Origin: Chitinophagaceae bacterium
GTDB taxonomy: Bacteria; Bacteroidota; Bacteroidia; Chitinophagales; Chitinophagaceae
Direction: 5' to 3'
DNA: 64,000 nucleotides
Assembly: GCA_024508725.1 (NCBI GenBank)
Contig: JANINS010000001.1
Location: 119,837 to 183,836 of the forward strand
Made by a program: the position numbers and the translations under genes. Position 1 is the first letter of the stretch, and each line of letters starts with the position of its first letter. Positions 11,601 to 16,850 of this stretch are shown here, in pieces. The notes beneath the pieces are model-generated. The model saw nothing but the letters and a program-made list of their open reading frames with translations. It made no database searches and had not been told where the DNA came from.

Positions 11601-12250
11601 GGAGTCCAGTTAAATGTTATGTTAGGACGATTTGTCGGAGTATTGGTAATTGCTGCTCCTGCAACTGTACTACCACATAAATTACCGCCATTATCAACTG
11701 CAATCGTATGTGACCCGTTAAACGCCAAACCAGTTGTCCAGGGAATAGTAGGATTGGCGGTATAATGTATAATACCATCACCAGTATTTGATGGTAACCC
11801 ATTACAGATCTCTATCACAATATTATCTGTACCATTCCAAAAGAAAGGAGAAGAAAAAGTTATCGTATTGATGCCTGCAGTAACAACATAATCAACAGGG
11901 CCAAATTTGGTCACAGTAGTTTCCCATACCGTAGATAAAGTACTTAAGCTGGCAGTAGCAGTACTACCAATCTTAACCTCCATCTGTTGTATATCACCGG
12001 AATAGCCATTTAGATTAGTAACATTAAACCTGATAGCATTAATGTTACCAGCTGCCATACCCGCAGCATTTAATTCTGAAGCCCGAAATAAGTATTGTGC
12101 ACGACTACCCTCATACCAGTCTTGTAATGGACATGGATAGGTATTTGCGTTTCCGGCTGTTCCTGTGCCGATATTAATGTCTGTTTGAGAAAGAGCAGTT
12201 TTTGACAAACCAAGTACAGCAACTGCAAATAGTAGTAGAAAATTTCTCAT
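2642..12250 (-). CDS. Giant T9SS-exported adhesin-like protein (beta-helix, IgGFc-like, PKD/Ig/Fn3, type B sorting domain)
   Basis: About 3202 residues. I place the start at the ATG at 12250 because MRNFLLLFAVAVLG...ALSQ is a clean signal peptide; an upstream in-frame ATG at 12304 would put 18 polar residues before it. Approximate layout: N-terminal adhesin domain 25-230; Ig-like 235-315; three parallel beta-helix modules starting near 318, 893 and 1473, each opening with a related GGxYxI element and separated by Ig-like segments; an IgGFc-binding-like module about 2100-2530; a PKD domain near 2660; Ig/Fn3 repeats 2740-3090. The last roughly 90 residues begin FIPNTFTPNGDN, contain VFNQWGEKI and end in a VGVYVYAAKI strand, which is the type B T9SS C-terminal sorting domain. 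It is therefore expected to be exported and anchored by the machinery that includes SprA, encoded at 38.8-46 kb. The role is inferred to be adhesion or matrix; the ligand is unknown. Confidence 0.9.
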   Translation of the reverse strand: MRNFLLLFAVAVLGLSKTALSQTDINIGTGTAGNANTYPCPLQDWYEGSRAQYLFRASELNAAGMAAGNINAIRFNVTNLNGYSGDIQQMEVKIGSTATASLSTLSTVWETTVTKFGPVDYVVTAGINTITFSSPFFWNGTDNIVIEICNGLPSNTGDGIIHYTANPTIPWTTGLAFNGSHTIAVDNGGNLCGSTVAGAAITNTPTNRPNITFNWTPATACAGMPNPGTPNVTPSTVCLGDPISLNSTGVTVASGLQYEWEVSTTPGGGAPWNPVAGATSIASTTTQTQTSWYRLKVTCTNTNDVAYTTAVQVTSPPILGGNYIIDKNATGSVLFINGGNTFRSFNEAYNAIKCGINNFVVFDVTPGSGPYNEQLIMTSVKGATATNTVTFNGHGEIITYTAGTANERAVIKLIGTNHIRFDGLVINANGGTYGYGVQLLNNSDSNIVRNCTINLSLTDNTTNYAGIVINGTAAGPVATGTVVCDYNQFLNNTINGGYYGITLVATFSGGANGSNKFYGNTIRDFYAAGMYFAGNYNTIIDSNFISRPTRNASFTDVNGILFTTEKNTNSQVTRNRIFDPFGGAPASTSNFYGINFNNSDGSVGAENTVANNIVARINGNGPVHGISNTGSDYVYYLHNTISLDETLSTATGVTRGFSQQTAAAGIIFYNNLITVKRGGTGAKHAIYLGSGLLQGQDFNNYFVNAVGGTSNIGFYQSDRATLANWQAATSQEAASLSVDPVYTNISDIQTGYTPVSSAMNDKGTYLGLPATDIDIFNNARNQTTPDIGAIEYIPPPCTVPAVNGTASVTPSPICPNNPVQLKLNIGLFGAAQTFQWQSSTTGAPGTFTTNVSSPMITTDTTIMAPITSMYYRVAATCGGSTTYSNIVQLVVNPALPGGTYTINKTVATNWVWPNNFGNFNSFAAAKTAMMSCGITGAVIFNVEAGTGPYNERLVLDSIPGSSAINTITFNGNGNTIAASSNLTAERATIKLNGADYVTFNNLTINSVGSTYGYAVHLLNNADSNRFAGCTMLSSVASNFSANYAGVVINSEAGPSNLRNQGSSKCDGNVFENNTIQGGTYGVVIAGSAAEPINDNKFIGNTIREFLAAGIYSGGTANTILEGNNITRLTRTVLGNPVSGIYLADGPNNKMVITRNRINKIFNASQANGSQFSGIYSDNVTQSAGNEVIASNNAIYDVQGSGIQYAIYNVSSGGIYYYHNTISLDNTASSTASTRGFYQTGSAANIQFKNNIITIKRGGTAAAATKYGIYLETPASNVASDYNDFFVAGAGANNHVGYFNGNQTTLAAWKTASGKDANSFNLDPIYTNIATGDLMPQLSPLDNQGTPLGVTVDIVNATRNATTPDIGAWEFAPAVCTQPPTAGTASVTPNSGVCLDAAIVLNVTGHSPLGSITFQWQTSPTGAAGSWTNIGPLQYMPQLNTTTTTSTYFRAEVGCNGVYDYTAPVQVTLNNILLAGTYDIGAGPTTYVPGTGMTSGNFATWQEAVNAMLCGIGGTIVFNVAPGVYNERISIPNIPGTSASSTVTFQSANGNPASAELTFSADAGNNYTLRLIDAKYFRFRKLSFSGTNVNAGRVIELANNASNDSIVECVIKAPVTSNVANTTAGIYVSAIKGTNLIIKGNTITNGANGIYFAGTSTTTLALPGHLIDSNYVSGAYSHGISVQYTNRLRLTKNNVTINGTIAAGSAGIYVNYADTAFRILGNTVNISNNTASGFGMQIQNAHSLMRDSGIVASNSIYALTGNTNSLNGLTITSSKGLNVVNNVIGINSAGPTAYGLQCDNNLDSINFYNNSSNVTAASVNGFAGYFNQSGAGYFRIYNNIFSNSGGSGKALFVSNPANFKGDYNMLYSNGPTLVQTSTGSTTLFPTLKSWYTAWPIDRWSISYPPAFVSSTDLRPDLANPDVWAMHGRGLQLIGNSYDFNGNVRPQTLTTGVPDLGAYEFFPTAQPTVLSAIPATPAPNTTQTFYYGTDTVMKITWKAVAPPSIETRRFSGVVPSDLGVRPDTMYFYTKVDIPGGGAYDYDMQLSYIDPWQGSIPQQRQIGLGRTTPGNSWVVGFTSKVNTATKVISQASINFLDRFTGLINPYAPPVTADKDSSNRGKRFWVAYAINQLSGGQDMYLYLSAQEATNVRVKIYGTGYDVIYPVPANTVVVVPALPKAGANNAFLNAAGLFDQGIEITSEAPIVAYAHCTGSASSGAVMLLPVGVWGYDYKTLCITQDYGAGSYSYFYVIADSNNTKIEVTPSVAVQNPGFTAGSTTTVTLNKGQVLQIVASSQTTELTGSTVRSIANSNGKCYPIAVFSGSSRTAIDVGCGSGGDFIMQQNFPSTAWGKKYLTAPTSRSDAANTFETNVYRVAVKDPATIVKRNGVVLSPLINGHYYQFNSNTPDFIEADKPIMVAQFEGGSCAPDGDPEMFYISPMEQGINRVSFYRNNRQAIDENYLTMVIPTGGLTSLVIKDAVLGVVTPDYVIPHPQNALTGRNFSVVVKRWATSAQSQVSVESDSSFTAITYGQGSVESYGYNAGTLVKNLDAGGKVENVGATSPPDYNCAGTPFTFLADFPLLPTSVTFKLSAVPGLAPAQDTTINNPVPSSVGTYPNGDPQYVVKLTKSYTINTLGIIPIPIEWTHPDIEGCDHRALDTIYVQVLPTPRTDFTISTPVCEGNTVQFGAQNFTSNGVSVNQWDWTFHTGATAIGQNTTFTYPTAGTYNVKLHSVSPDGCIGDSIKQVIVNPLPSVGVVADSIAVCPGSNATFNVSSPLAGATYKWYDAATGGTEITAGGNVAIGANGTSITFNNVAASADYWVEGISSVGCVSPVRQKIRLRFLPVLPQTTVTYTGGTANTVSFSWTAVTGAVSYDVSTDNGNTWNTPSSGATGLTHTVTGVSALQSVSLIVRVNGALSCQASISLPATGCSVSPASVVNATVSVCTGTSAVFNIQNPVAGFTYNWYDALTGGTLLGTGSTFTSPAVSGTANFYVEQISAGGCLGAPRTMVTANILPPLAPAVITNPVADADKTVNSITFRWTAVAGAASYQVSVDGGAYVTPSSGATGLSHTVSGLTPAKQVCIKVRAVGTIACQTSESAQVCATTRPDAIFIPNTFTPNGDNKNDVLSAYGFAIQTIQFMVFNQWGEKIHEVTNSTMNSTTGEFRLWDGKYQGKVQPVGVYVYAAKITLKDGTVINKSGALNIVR

Positions 12251-12482
12251 GATTCCCTGGAATTGAATATTTTTTAGCAGGTTAACATCTTCCCAATTAG
12301 TCATAAAGCCTTTATGCTTGATTTTCAGGAGAAAACCGCCGTTAGGGTAAGCAAGGCAATAATGTGATAATCAGGAATTCCGTTAAGGGCTTTAAAAGTA
12401 TGTATATTTTAACACTTCAGATATTAAAAAATATATCAACACTTTTAAGGATATATGCCTTTGGTGAGCACTTTGTGGAATA

Positions 12483-12511
12483 AAAAAAGCCGCTGAATCA
12501 GCGGCTTTTTT
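12483..12511 (-). terminator. Rho-independent terminator after rpsG
   Basis: Stem GCCGCTG/CAGCGGC with a 3-nt loop, flanked by A and T runs, so it can work in both directions. It lies 17 bp past the rpsG stop. The stretch between it and the adhesin start (12251-12482) shows no gene. Confidence 0.85.
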
Positions 12512-12527
12512 AAAAAACTGTATGCTT

Positions 12528-12995
12528 TTACACTTTAAAGTGTGAGAATGCTTTGTTCGCTTCTGCCATACGGTGAGTATCTTCCTTCTTTTTGAAAGCA
12601 GCACCTTCACCTTTACTTGCTGCCACGATCTCGTTTGCAAGCTTATCGGCCATTGTTTTTCCGTTTCTTTCACGGCTGTAACGGATCAACCATTTCATGC
12701 TTAATGAAATTTTTCTGTCAGGACGAACCTCTGAAGGAATCTGGAAAGTAGCTCCACCAATTCTGCGGCTTCTAACCTCTACAGCAGGTGTAACGTTAGC
12801 AATGGCTCTTTTCCAAATTTCATAACCATCTTCATTGGTCATCTTGCTCACTTTGTCAACTGCATCATAAAAAATATTGATCGCAGTACTTTTCTTTCCG
12901 TCCCACATCAGGTTATTGATGAAACGGGTAACCATTTTGTCGTTAAAACGACCATCAGGAGCTAAAGGTAATTTCTTGGCTTGTGCTTTACGCAT
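12528..12995 (-). CDS. rpsG: 30S ribosomal protein S7
   Basis: 155 residues, the usual S7 length. S7 nucleates assembly of the 30S head by binding the 3' major domain of 16S rRNA and lies close to the E-site tRNA. The sequence is recognisable throughout: MRKAQAKK at the N-terminus, [32 protein letters not shown] (the rRNA-binding hairpin) and the R/K-rich C-terminal half with [15 protein letters not shown]. It lies 74 bp downstream of rpsL on the same strand, the conserved str-operon order, and both probably use the promoter at 13489-13520. The fusA-tuf part of the classic str operon does not follow; a terminator and the adhesin genes do. Confidence 0.98.
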   Translation of the reverse strand: MRKAQAKKLPLAPDGRFNDKMVTRFINNLMWDGKKSTAINIFYDAVDKVSKMTNEDGYEIWKRAIANVTPAVEVRSRRIGGATFQIPSEVRPDRKISLSMKWLIRYSRERNGKTMADKLANEIVAASKGEGAAFKKKEDTHRMAEANKAFSHFKV

Positions 12996-13069
12996 AATTT
13001 AATTTTTAATTCAATGGCTGAACTTCTTCAAGTATTAAAACTTTACTCAGCCAGGAAGTATTTGAAATA

Positions 13070-13450
13070 TTATTTCTTAGCTTTTTCTTTCTTAGTTCCG
13101 TATTTAGAACGGCTTTTCTTACGGTCTTTCACACCTGCAGTATCCAAAGAACCACGAACAATGTGATAACGTACACCCGGTAAATCTTTAACCCTTCCAC
13201 CACGGATCAATACGATTGAGTGCTCCTGTAAGTTGTGACCTTCACCAGGGATATAAGCAATAACCTCAATCTTGTTGGTCAAACGCACTTTAGCCACCTT
13301 ACGTAAAGCCGAGTTTGGCTTTTTAGGGGTAGTGGTATAAACCCTTGTACATACTCCACGACGTTGAGGACAAGCATCTAATGCTCTTGATTTGCTTTTC
13401 GCTCTGATGATTTCGCGGCCTTTTCTTACCAGCTGCTGTATTGTAGGCAT
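13070..13450 (-). CDS. rpsL: 30S ribosomal protein S12
   Basis: 126 residues, full length. S12 lies at the decoding centre and helps control accuracy. The near-invariant stretches [20 protein letters not shown] and [20 protein letters not shown] (ending in the DLPGVRYH loop) are intact. Lys43 and Lys88, the positions where streptomycin-resistance changes arise in other bacteria, are both lysine here, so the sequence looks wild type. It is the first gene of an rpsL-rpsG transcript and has a strong Bacteroidota promoter just upstream. The basic C-terminal tail [16 protein letters not shown] is normal for the family. Confidence 0.98.
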   Translation of the reverse strand: MPTIQQLVRKGREIIRAKSKSRALDACPQRRGVCTRVYTTTPKKPNSALRKVAKVRLTNKIEVIAYIPGEGHNLQEHSIVLIRGGRVKDLPGVRYHIVRGSLDTAGVKDRKKSRSKYGTKKEKAKK

Positions 13451-13488
13451 TCTCTAACCTTTTTGATTTATCCCATTTTTTGGGACGG

Positions 13489-13520
13489 CAAAGGTAATGG
13501 TAGGAATATAAAATTCCAAA
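13489..13520 (-). promoter_or_regulatory. Bacteroidota-type promoter of rpsL-rpsG
   Basis: Read on the minus strand: TTTG (-33 element, 13520-13517), 20 bp, then TACCTTTG (-7 element, 13496-13489), matching the TTTG / TAnnTTTG consensus of the Bacteroidota primary sigma factor. It leaves a leader of roughly 35 nt before the rpsL ATG at 13450. Confidence 0.75.
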
Positions 13521-13602
13521 AAAGAACAGAAGGATTCCGGCAGAAGATGTGGAAATCTCTGGTTTAAGCCGGTTTTTAACATAAATAATCCACCATCCAA
13601 AT

Positions 13603-13630
13603 AAAAAAGCCCCACAAATGTGAGGCTTTT
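13603..13630 (-). terminator. Rho-independent terminator after ilvE
   Basis: On the minus strand: AGCCTCAC, a 4-nt loop, GTGGGGCT (one U-G pair), followed by a T run. It starts 20 bp past the ilvE stop and separates ilvE from the rpsL promoter. Confidence 0.8.
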
Positions 13631-13649
13631 ACAATATTGATCCAAACAG

Positions 13650-14702
13650 TTAGATCTTATACATCCAACCATATTTGTCTTCCCTCTTTCCTTCCCTGAT
13701 CTCGGTAAGGATTTTTTTGAGCTGAGGAGCAGTTTTAGAATTCTCCACATCAAAAGTCATCACATAATCTTTATAACGCAATTCTTTGATCTGTGTAATC
13801 GTAGCTGCCGTTCCTGTTCCAAATACTTCGAAAAGCAATCCTGCTTTGTGGGCATCGATCAGATCATCAACACTTATTCTTCTCTCCTCTACTTTAAAGC
13901 CCATTTCTTTCAGAATAGTCATTGCACTATCCCTGGTAACCCCTCCTAAAATAGTTCCTTCATCTAACGATGGAGTTACAGCCGTGTCGCCAATAATAAA
14001 GAACACGTTCATGGTACCAATTTCCTGAACATATTTATGTTCGATCGCATCGGTCCATAAAACCTGGTCGTATCCAAGTTTTTTAGCTTCTGCAGTTGCA
14101 TACATGCTGGCTCCATAATTACCGGCAGCTTTTGCATAACCCACACCACCAGGAGCCGCTCTTACATATTTTTCTTCCACATATATCCTGATAGGAGCAT
14201 TATAGTATGGACCTGCAGGACTAAGTAAGATCATGAATTTGTAAGAATCAGAAGGCTTTACACCGATCACTGGATCAGATGAGAACATGAATGGCCTGAT
14301 ATAAAGCGAGTGATCAGCATTCTGAGGTATCCAGTTCTTATCAAGATCGATCAACATTCTCATGCCTTCCATAAATATTTCTTCAGGCACCTGTGGCATC
14401 TGCATTCTTTCAGCAGAAATATTGAATCGCTTGTAATTATCCTGAGGACGGAAGATGAAGGCATTTCCATCAGTATCTTTATAAGCCTTGATACCTTCGA
14501 AAATGGCTTGTCCGTAATGCAATGCAGCCGTAGATGGCTCAAGCAATAACGGCTGATACGGTTTGATCTCTATATTTTTCCACTCACCATTCTCATAATC
14601 TGCCTCCAGCATGTGGTCTGTATAATATCGGCCGAACGGAATGTTTTCAAGACTCATCTCGTTCAGTTTGCTTCTCTCTACCCTCGTGATATTTATGTCC
14701 AT
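13650..14702 (-). CDS. ilvE: Branched-chain amino acid aminotransferase
   Basis: About 350 residues from the ATG at 14702 (MDINITRV); a longer frame from 14753 adds 17 unlikely residues. This PLP enzyme of fold class IV moves the amino group between glutamate and the 2-oxo acids of Leu, Ile and Val. Diagnostic segments of the longer BCAT type are present: HYGQAIFEGIKAYK, then RPFMFSSDPVIGV, then YAKAAGNYGAS carrying the Schiff-base lysine, then QEIGTMNVFF and the phosphate-binding GTGTAATITQI near the C-terminus. It is monocistronic, with its own terminator, and divergent from the next gene. The 86-bp divergent gap holds TATATTTG at 14721-14728 on the plus strand, a candidate -7 box for the neighbour. 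Confidence 0.95.
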   Translation of the reverse strand: MDINITRVERSKLNEMSLENIPFGRYYTDHMLEADYENGEWKNIEIKPYQPLLLEPSTAALHYGQAIFEGIKAYKDTDGNAFIFRPQDNYKRFNISAERMQMPQVPEEIFMEGMRMLIDLDKNWIPQNADHSLYIRPFMFSSDPVIGVKPSDSYKFMILLSPAGPYYNAPIRIYVEEKYVRAAPGGVGYAKAAGNYGASMYATAEAKKLGYDQVLWTDAIEHKYVQEIGTMNVFFIIGDTAVTPSLDEGTILGGVTRDSAMTILKEMGFKVEERRISVDDLIDAHKAGLLFEVFGTGTAATITQIKELRYKDYVMTFDVENSKTAPQLKKILTEIREGKREDKYGWMYKI

Positions 14703-14788
14703 AGCAGCAACCATAACGTATATATTTGTTGCAAATAACGTGAAAAAAATCAAGCCGAAAGCTAACGCTTGTTAATATTTACATTCCT

Positions 14789-15376
14789 ATGAGTTTAGCT
14801 GATAAAAACCTTCCTGATTTTCTGCTTGCAGATCTATATAAAAACAGCCTTGTACTGGTTGATAATGACGTAGCTATTAAGATTAAACCAGAAAAGAAGC
14901 CTATAATTTCAGAAGAAAGTAACCCACCTTTCATAAAGGATGAACCATTGATCATTGCACGAAAAGCAGCTAACGAACCGCTTGCATATTTGGGTGACAA
15001 TGGAAAGAATATCTGCATTGTTGTAAAAGACGACCAGGCCATTCACCTTCAGGATGAATTATTGAATATTCTTTCGGCTATTCTTGGTGCATGCAAGCTA
15101 AATCTTGCTGATGTTTCTATAGTGAACACTAAAACACAGGATGTAAACGACCAGATCCTAAGGAAAAATTTATTGCCAAAAACAGTGTTATTGTTTGGCG
15201 TAACAACAAACGAGGTTGATCTTCCTTTCAGTATTCCTGATTATAAAGTGCAGGCTTTTAATAACTGTAATTATTTACAGGTTGCAGGCCTTGATAAAAT
15301 GAAAGGTGTTTCTAACGAAGCAAAGCTTGAGAAAAGTAAATTATGGGTTTGTCTTAAATCATTGTTCGGCATATGA
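14789..15376 (+). CDS. Conserved-looking hypothetical protein upstream of rdgB
   Basis: 195 residues with no signal peptide or membrane segment; I do not recognise the family with confidence. The N-terminal third is charged with Pro-Lys-Glu stretches (KIKPEKKPII). The C-terminal two thirds look like an alternating alpha/beta domain (NICIVVKDDQ, LLNILSAILGACKLNLADVSIVN, KTVLLFGVTTNEVDLPF). Its stop overlaps the rdgB start by 4 nt (ATGA), so the two are translationally coupled and probably work in a related process such as nucleotide or replication housekeeping. The weak resemblance of LLFGV-type strands to the DNA polymerase III psi subunit fold is only a guess. A structure prediction would be the way to place it. 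Confidence 0.75.
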   Translation: MSLADKNLPDFLLADLYKNSLVLVDNDVAIKIKPEKKPIISEESNPPFIKDEPLIIARKAANEPLAYLGDNGKNICIVVKDDQAIHLQDELLNILSAILGACKLNLADVSIVNTKTQDVNDQILRKNLLPKTVLLFGVTTNEVDLPFSIPDYKVQAFNNCNYLQVAGLDKMKGVSNEAKLEKSKLWVCLKSLFGI

Positions 15377-15954
15377 TAACAATAATTTTTGCGACAAACA
15401 ATCAGCATAAAGTTGATGAGATACGTGCCGTTACAGCCGGGAAGTTCAATATTATTACCATGAAAGAGGCTGGTATTAACATCGATATACCAGAACCACA
15501 TGATAACGTAACGGATAATGCAATAGAAAAAGCAAAAACCCTTCATAGACTCACCAGTGAAAATGTGTTTAGCGAAGACACAGGTCTTGAAGTAGATGCT
15601 TTGAATGGAGAACCGGGAGTAAAGAGTGCACGATATGCAGGAGAGGACAAAAACTTCCAGGCGAACATTGATAAGTTGCTCGAAAATCTTGCATCTCATA
15701 CAAATAAAAAAGCAAGGTTTAGAACAGTGATCTGCCTGATATGGAACAATAATATGCACTTATTTGAAGGTGTTTGTGAAGGGCAGATCACCACAGAACA
15801 ATATGGTCAGAAAGGTTTCGGTTATGATCCTGTTTTTATTCCTGACGGAAGTAACAAGACATTCGCACAAATGTCGATGGAAGAAAAGAATGTATTCAGT
15901 CATCGCCGAAAAGCAACTGATCAACTCATCGGGTTTTTATTACAGCAGGCATAA
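15373..15954 (+). CDS. rdgB: Non-canonical purine NTP pyrophosphatase (RdgB/HAM1 family)
   Basis: 193 residues, the normal length. It hydrolyses dITP, XTP and ITP to the monophosphates and so keeps deaminated purines out of DNA. Seen in the sequence: the N-terminal substrate loop FATNNQHKVDEI, the catalytic SEDTGLEVDALNGEPGVKSA, and the C-terminal GFGYDPVFIPDG followed by TFAQMSMEEKNVFSHRRKA with the conserved Ser-His-Arg. The start overlaps the upstream gene by 4 nt, and a thioesterase gene follows after 9 bp, so this is the middle of a three-gene operon. Confidence 0.96.
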   Translation: MITIIFATNNQHKVDEIRAVTAGKFNIITMKEAGINIDIPEPHDNVTDNAIEKAKTLHRLTSENVFSEDTGLEVDALNGEPGVKSARYAGEDKNFQANIDKLLENLASHTNKKARFRTVICLIWNNNMHLFEGVCEGQITTEQYGQKGFGYDPVFIPDGSNKTFAQMSMEEKNVFSHRRKATDQLIGFLLQQA

Positions 15955-15963
15955 TCAAAACAG

Positions 15964-16392
15964 ATGAACAGAGTTAAAATAGAACTTCCCGATCAGTTTC
16001 ATTTCTCTACTATTATATCAATAAGAATAACTGATCTGAATTATGGTGGACATGTAGGCAATGATAGTTTTCTATCGCTTGTACATGAAGCCCGGCAGCA
16101 GTTCTTAAATCATCATGGATATGGTGAATTAACTTTTGAAGGAGTTGGATTGATAATGGCAGATGCAGCCATTGAATTTAAAACAGAACTTAATTTTAAA
16201 GATGAAGTAAAAATATCAGTAGCGGCTACCAACTTTACCCGTATTGGCTTTGATCTTTATTATAAAATGGAGATCATAAACCCTTCTGGAAACACCGTTG
16301 CAGGTAAAGTAAAAACCGGGATGCTTTGTTATGATTATGCAGCGAAGAAAGTTGTATCAGTACCGGAAAAAGCGAAAGAGAAACTGATGTAA
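15964..16392 (+). CDS. Hotdog-fold acyl-CoA thioesterase (4HBT family)
   Basis: 142 residues, typical of single-domain 4-hydroxybenzoyl-CoA thioesterase-like proteins. The motif ITDLNYGGHVGNDSFLSLVHEAR matches the hotdog active-site loop and long helix, with Asp at the start and His-x-x-N further on. The strand AAIEFKTELNFKDEVKISVAA and the C-terminal strand GKVKTGMLCYDY complete the fold. It probably cleaves acyl-CoA esters in the cytoplasm; the chain it prefers cannot be told from sequence. It is the last gene of the operon with rdgB. Its stop is 2 bp from the convergent stop of the response regulator and no terminator is visible. Confidence 0.85.
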   Translation: MNRVKIELPDQFHFSTIISIRITDLNYGGHVGNDSFLSLVHEARQQFLNHHGYGELTFEGVGLIMADAAIEFKTELNFKDEVKISVAATNFTRIGFDLYYKMEIINPSGNTVAGKVKTGMLCYDYAAKKVVSVPEKAKEKLM

Positions 16393-16394
16393 TG

Positions 16395-16796
16395 TTATAA
16401 AACACCGGGATTGCTGAACAATAGCATTTCTAACACATCCTGCCTGATGCCATCCATGTCTCCACTCTTGGTAAAATAAGCTGCTGCACCGTCATTCAAT
16501 GCATTGAGTTTATGCTGTGAAAAATTGCTGTTAGAATAGAATACTTTCGGAACATTCTTGAAGTTTTCCATGCTGTTTAAACGGTTGAGTACCTGTAACC
16601 CATTTTGAAGCGGAAGATTATAATCAATAATGAACAAAGCAGGTCGTGCTTCTTCAAAAACAATGCAGTCGAATAATTTTTCTGCACTCGCAAATCGTTG
16701 AAAAGAAACTTCAGGAGCAATACTCTTCATTGCCTCATTAATGAAAATGAAATCGTCGTTATCGTCTTCAATAATATAGATATTCTTCGTCTGCAT
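16395..16796 (-). CDS. Single-domain response regulator, likely phytochrome partner
   Basis: 133 residues forming one receiver domain with no output domain. The acidic pocket IIEDDNDD (Glu10-Asp11-Asp12), the phosphoacceptor Asp58 in LFIIDYNLP, and a YFTKSGD lysine loop are all present. Stand-alone receivers of this Rcp1 type are common partners of bacteriophytochrome histidine kinases, usually encoded beside them. Here the gene is divergent from the phytochrome gene, with 54 bp between starts, so both could be controlled from one short region. Output may pass to another protein by binding or phosphotransfer. The partner assignment is inferred from position and family. Confidence 0.92.
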   Translation of the reverse strand: MQTKNIYIIEDDNDDFIFINEAMKSIAPEVSFQRFASAEKLFDCIVFEEARPALFIIDYNLPLQNGLQVLNRLNSMENFKNVPKVFYSNSNFSQHKLNALNDGAAAYFTKSGDMDGIRQDVLEMLLFSNPGVL

Positions 16797-16850
16797 ATTG
16801 TGAAGGTAGCTATCTTTATTTCCTCCTAATCATTTTTAGCACAACATTCA

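Noticed and set aside
13454-13753. 99-codon minus-strand frame between ilvE and rpsL
   Set aside because: It runs through the ilvE end, the ilvE terminator and the rpsL promoter, so it cannot be a separate gene.
15271-15759. 162-codon minus-strand frame across rdgB
   Set aside because: Antisense to rdgB and its neighbour; Cys/Ile-rich and without any domain.
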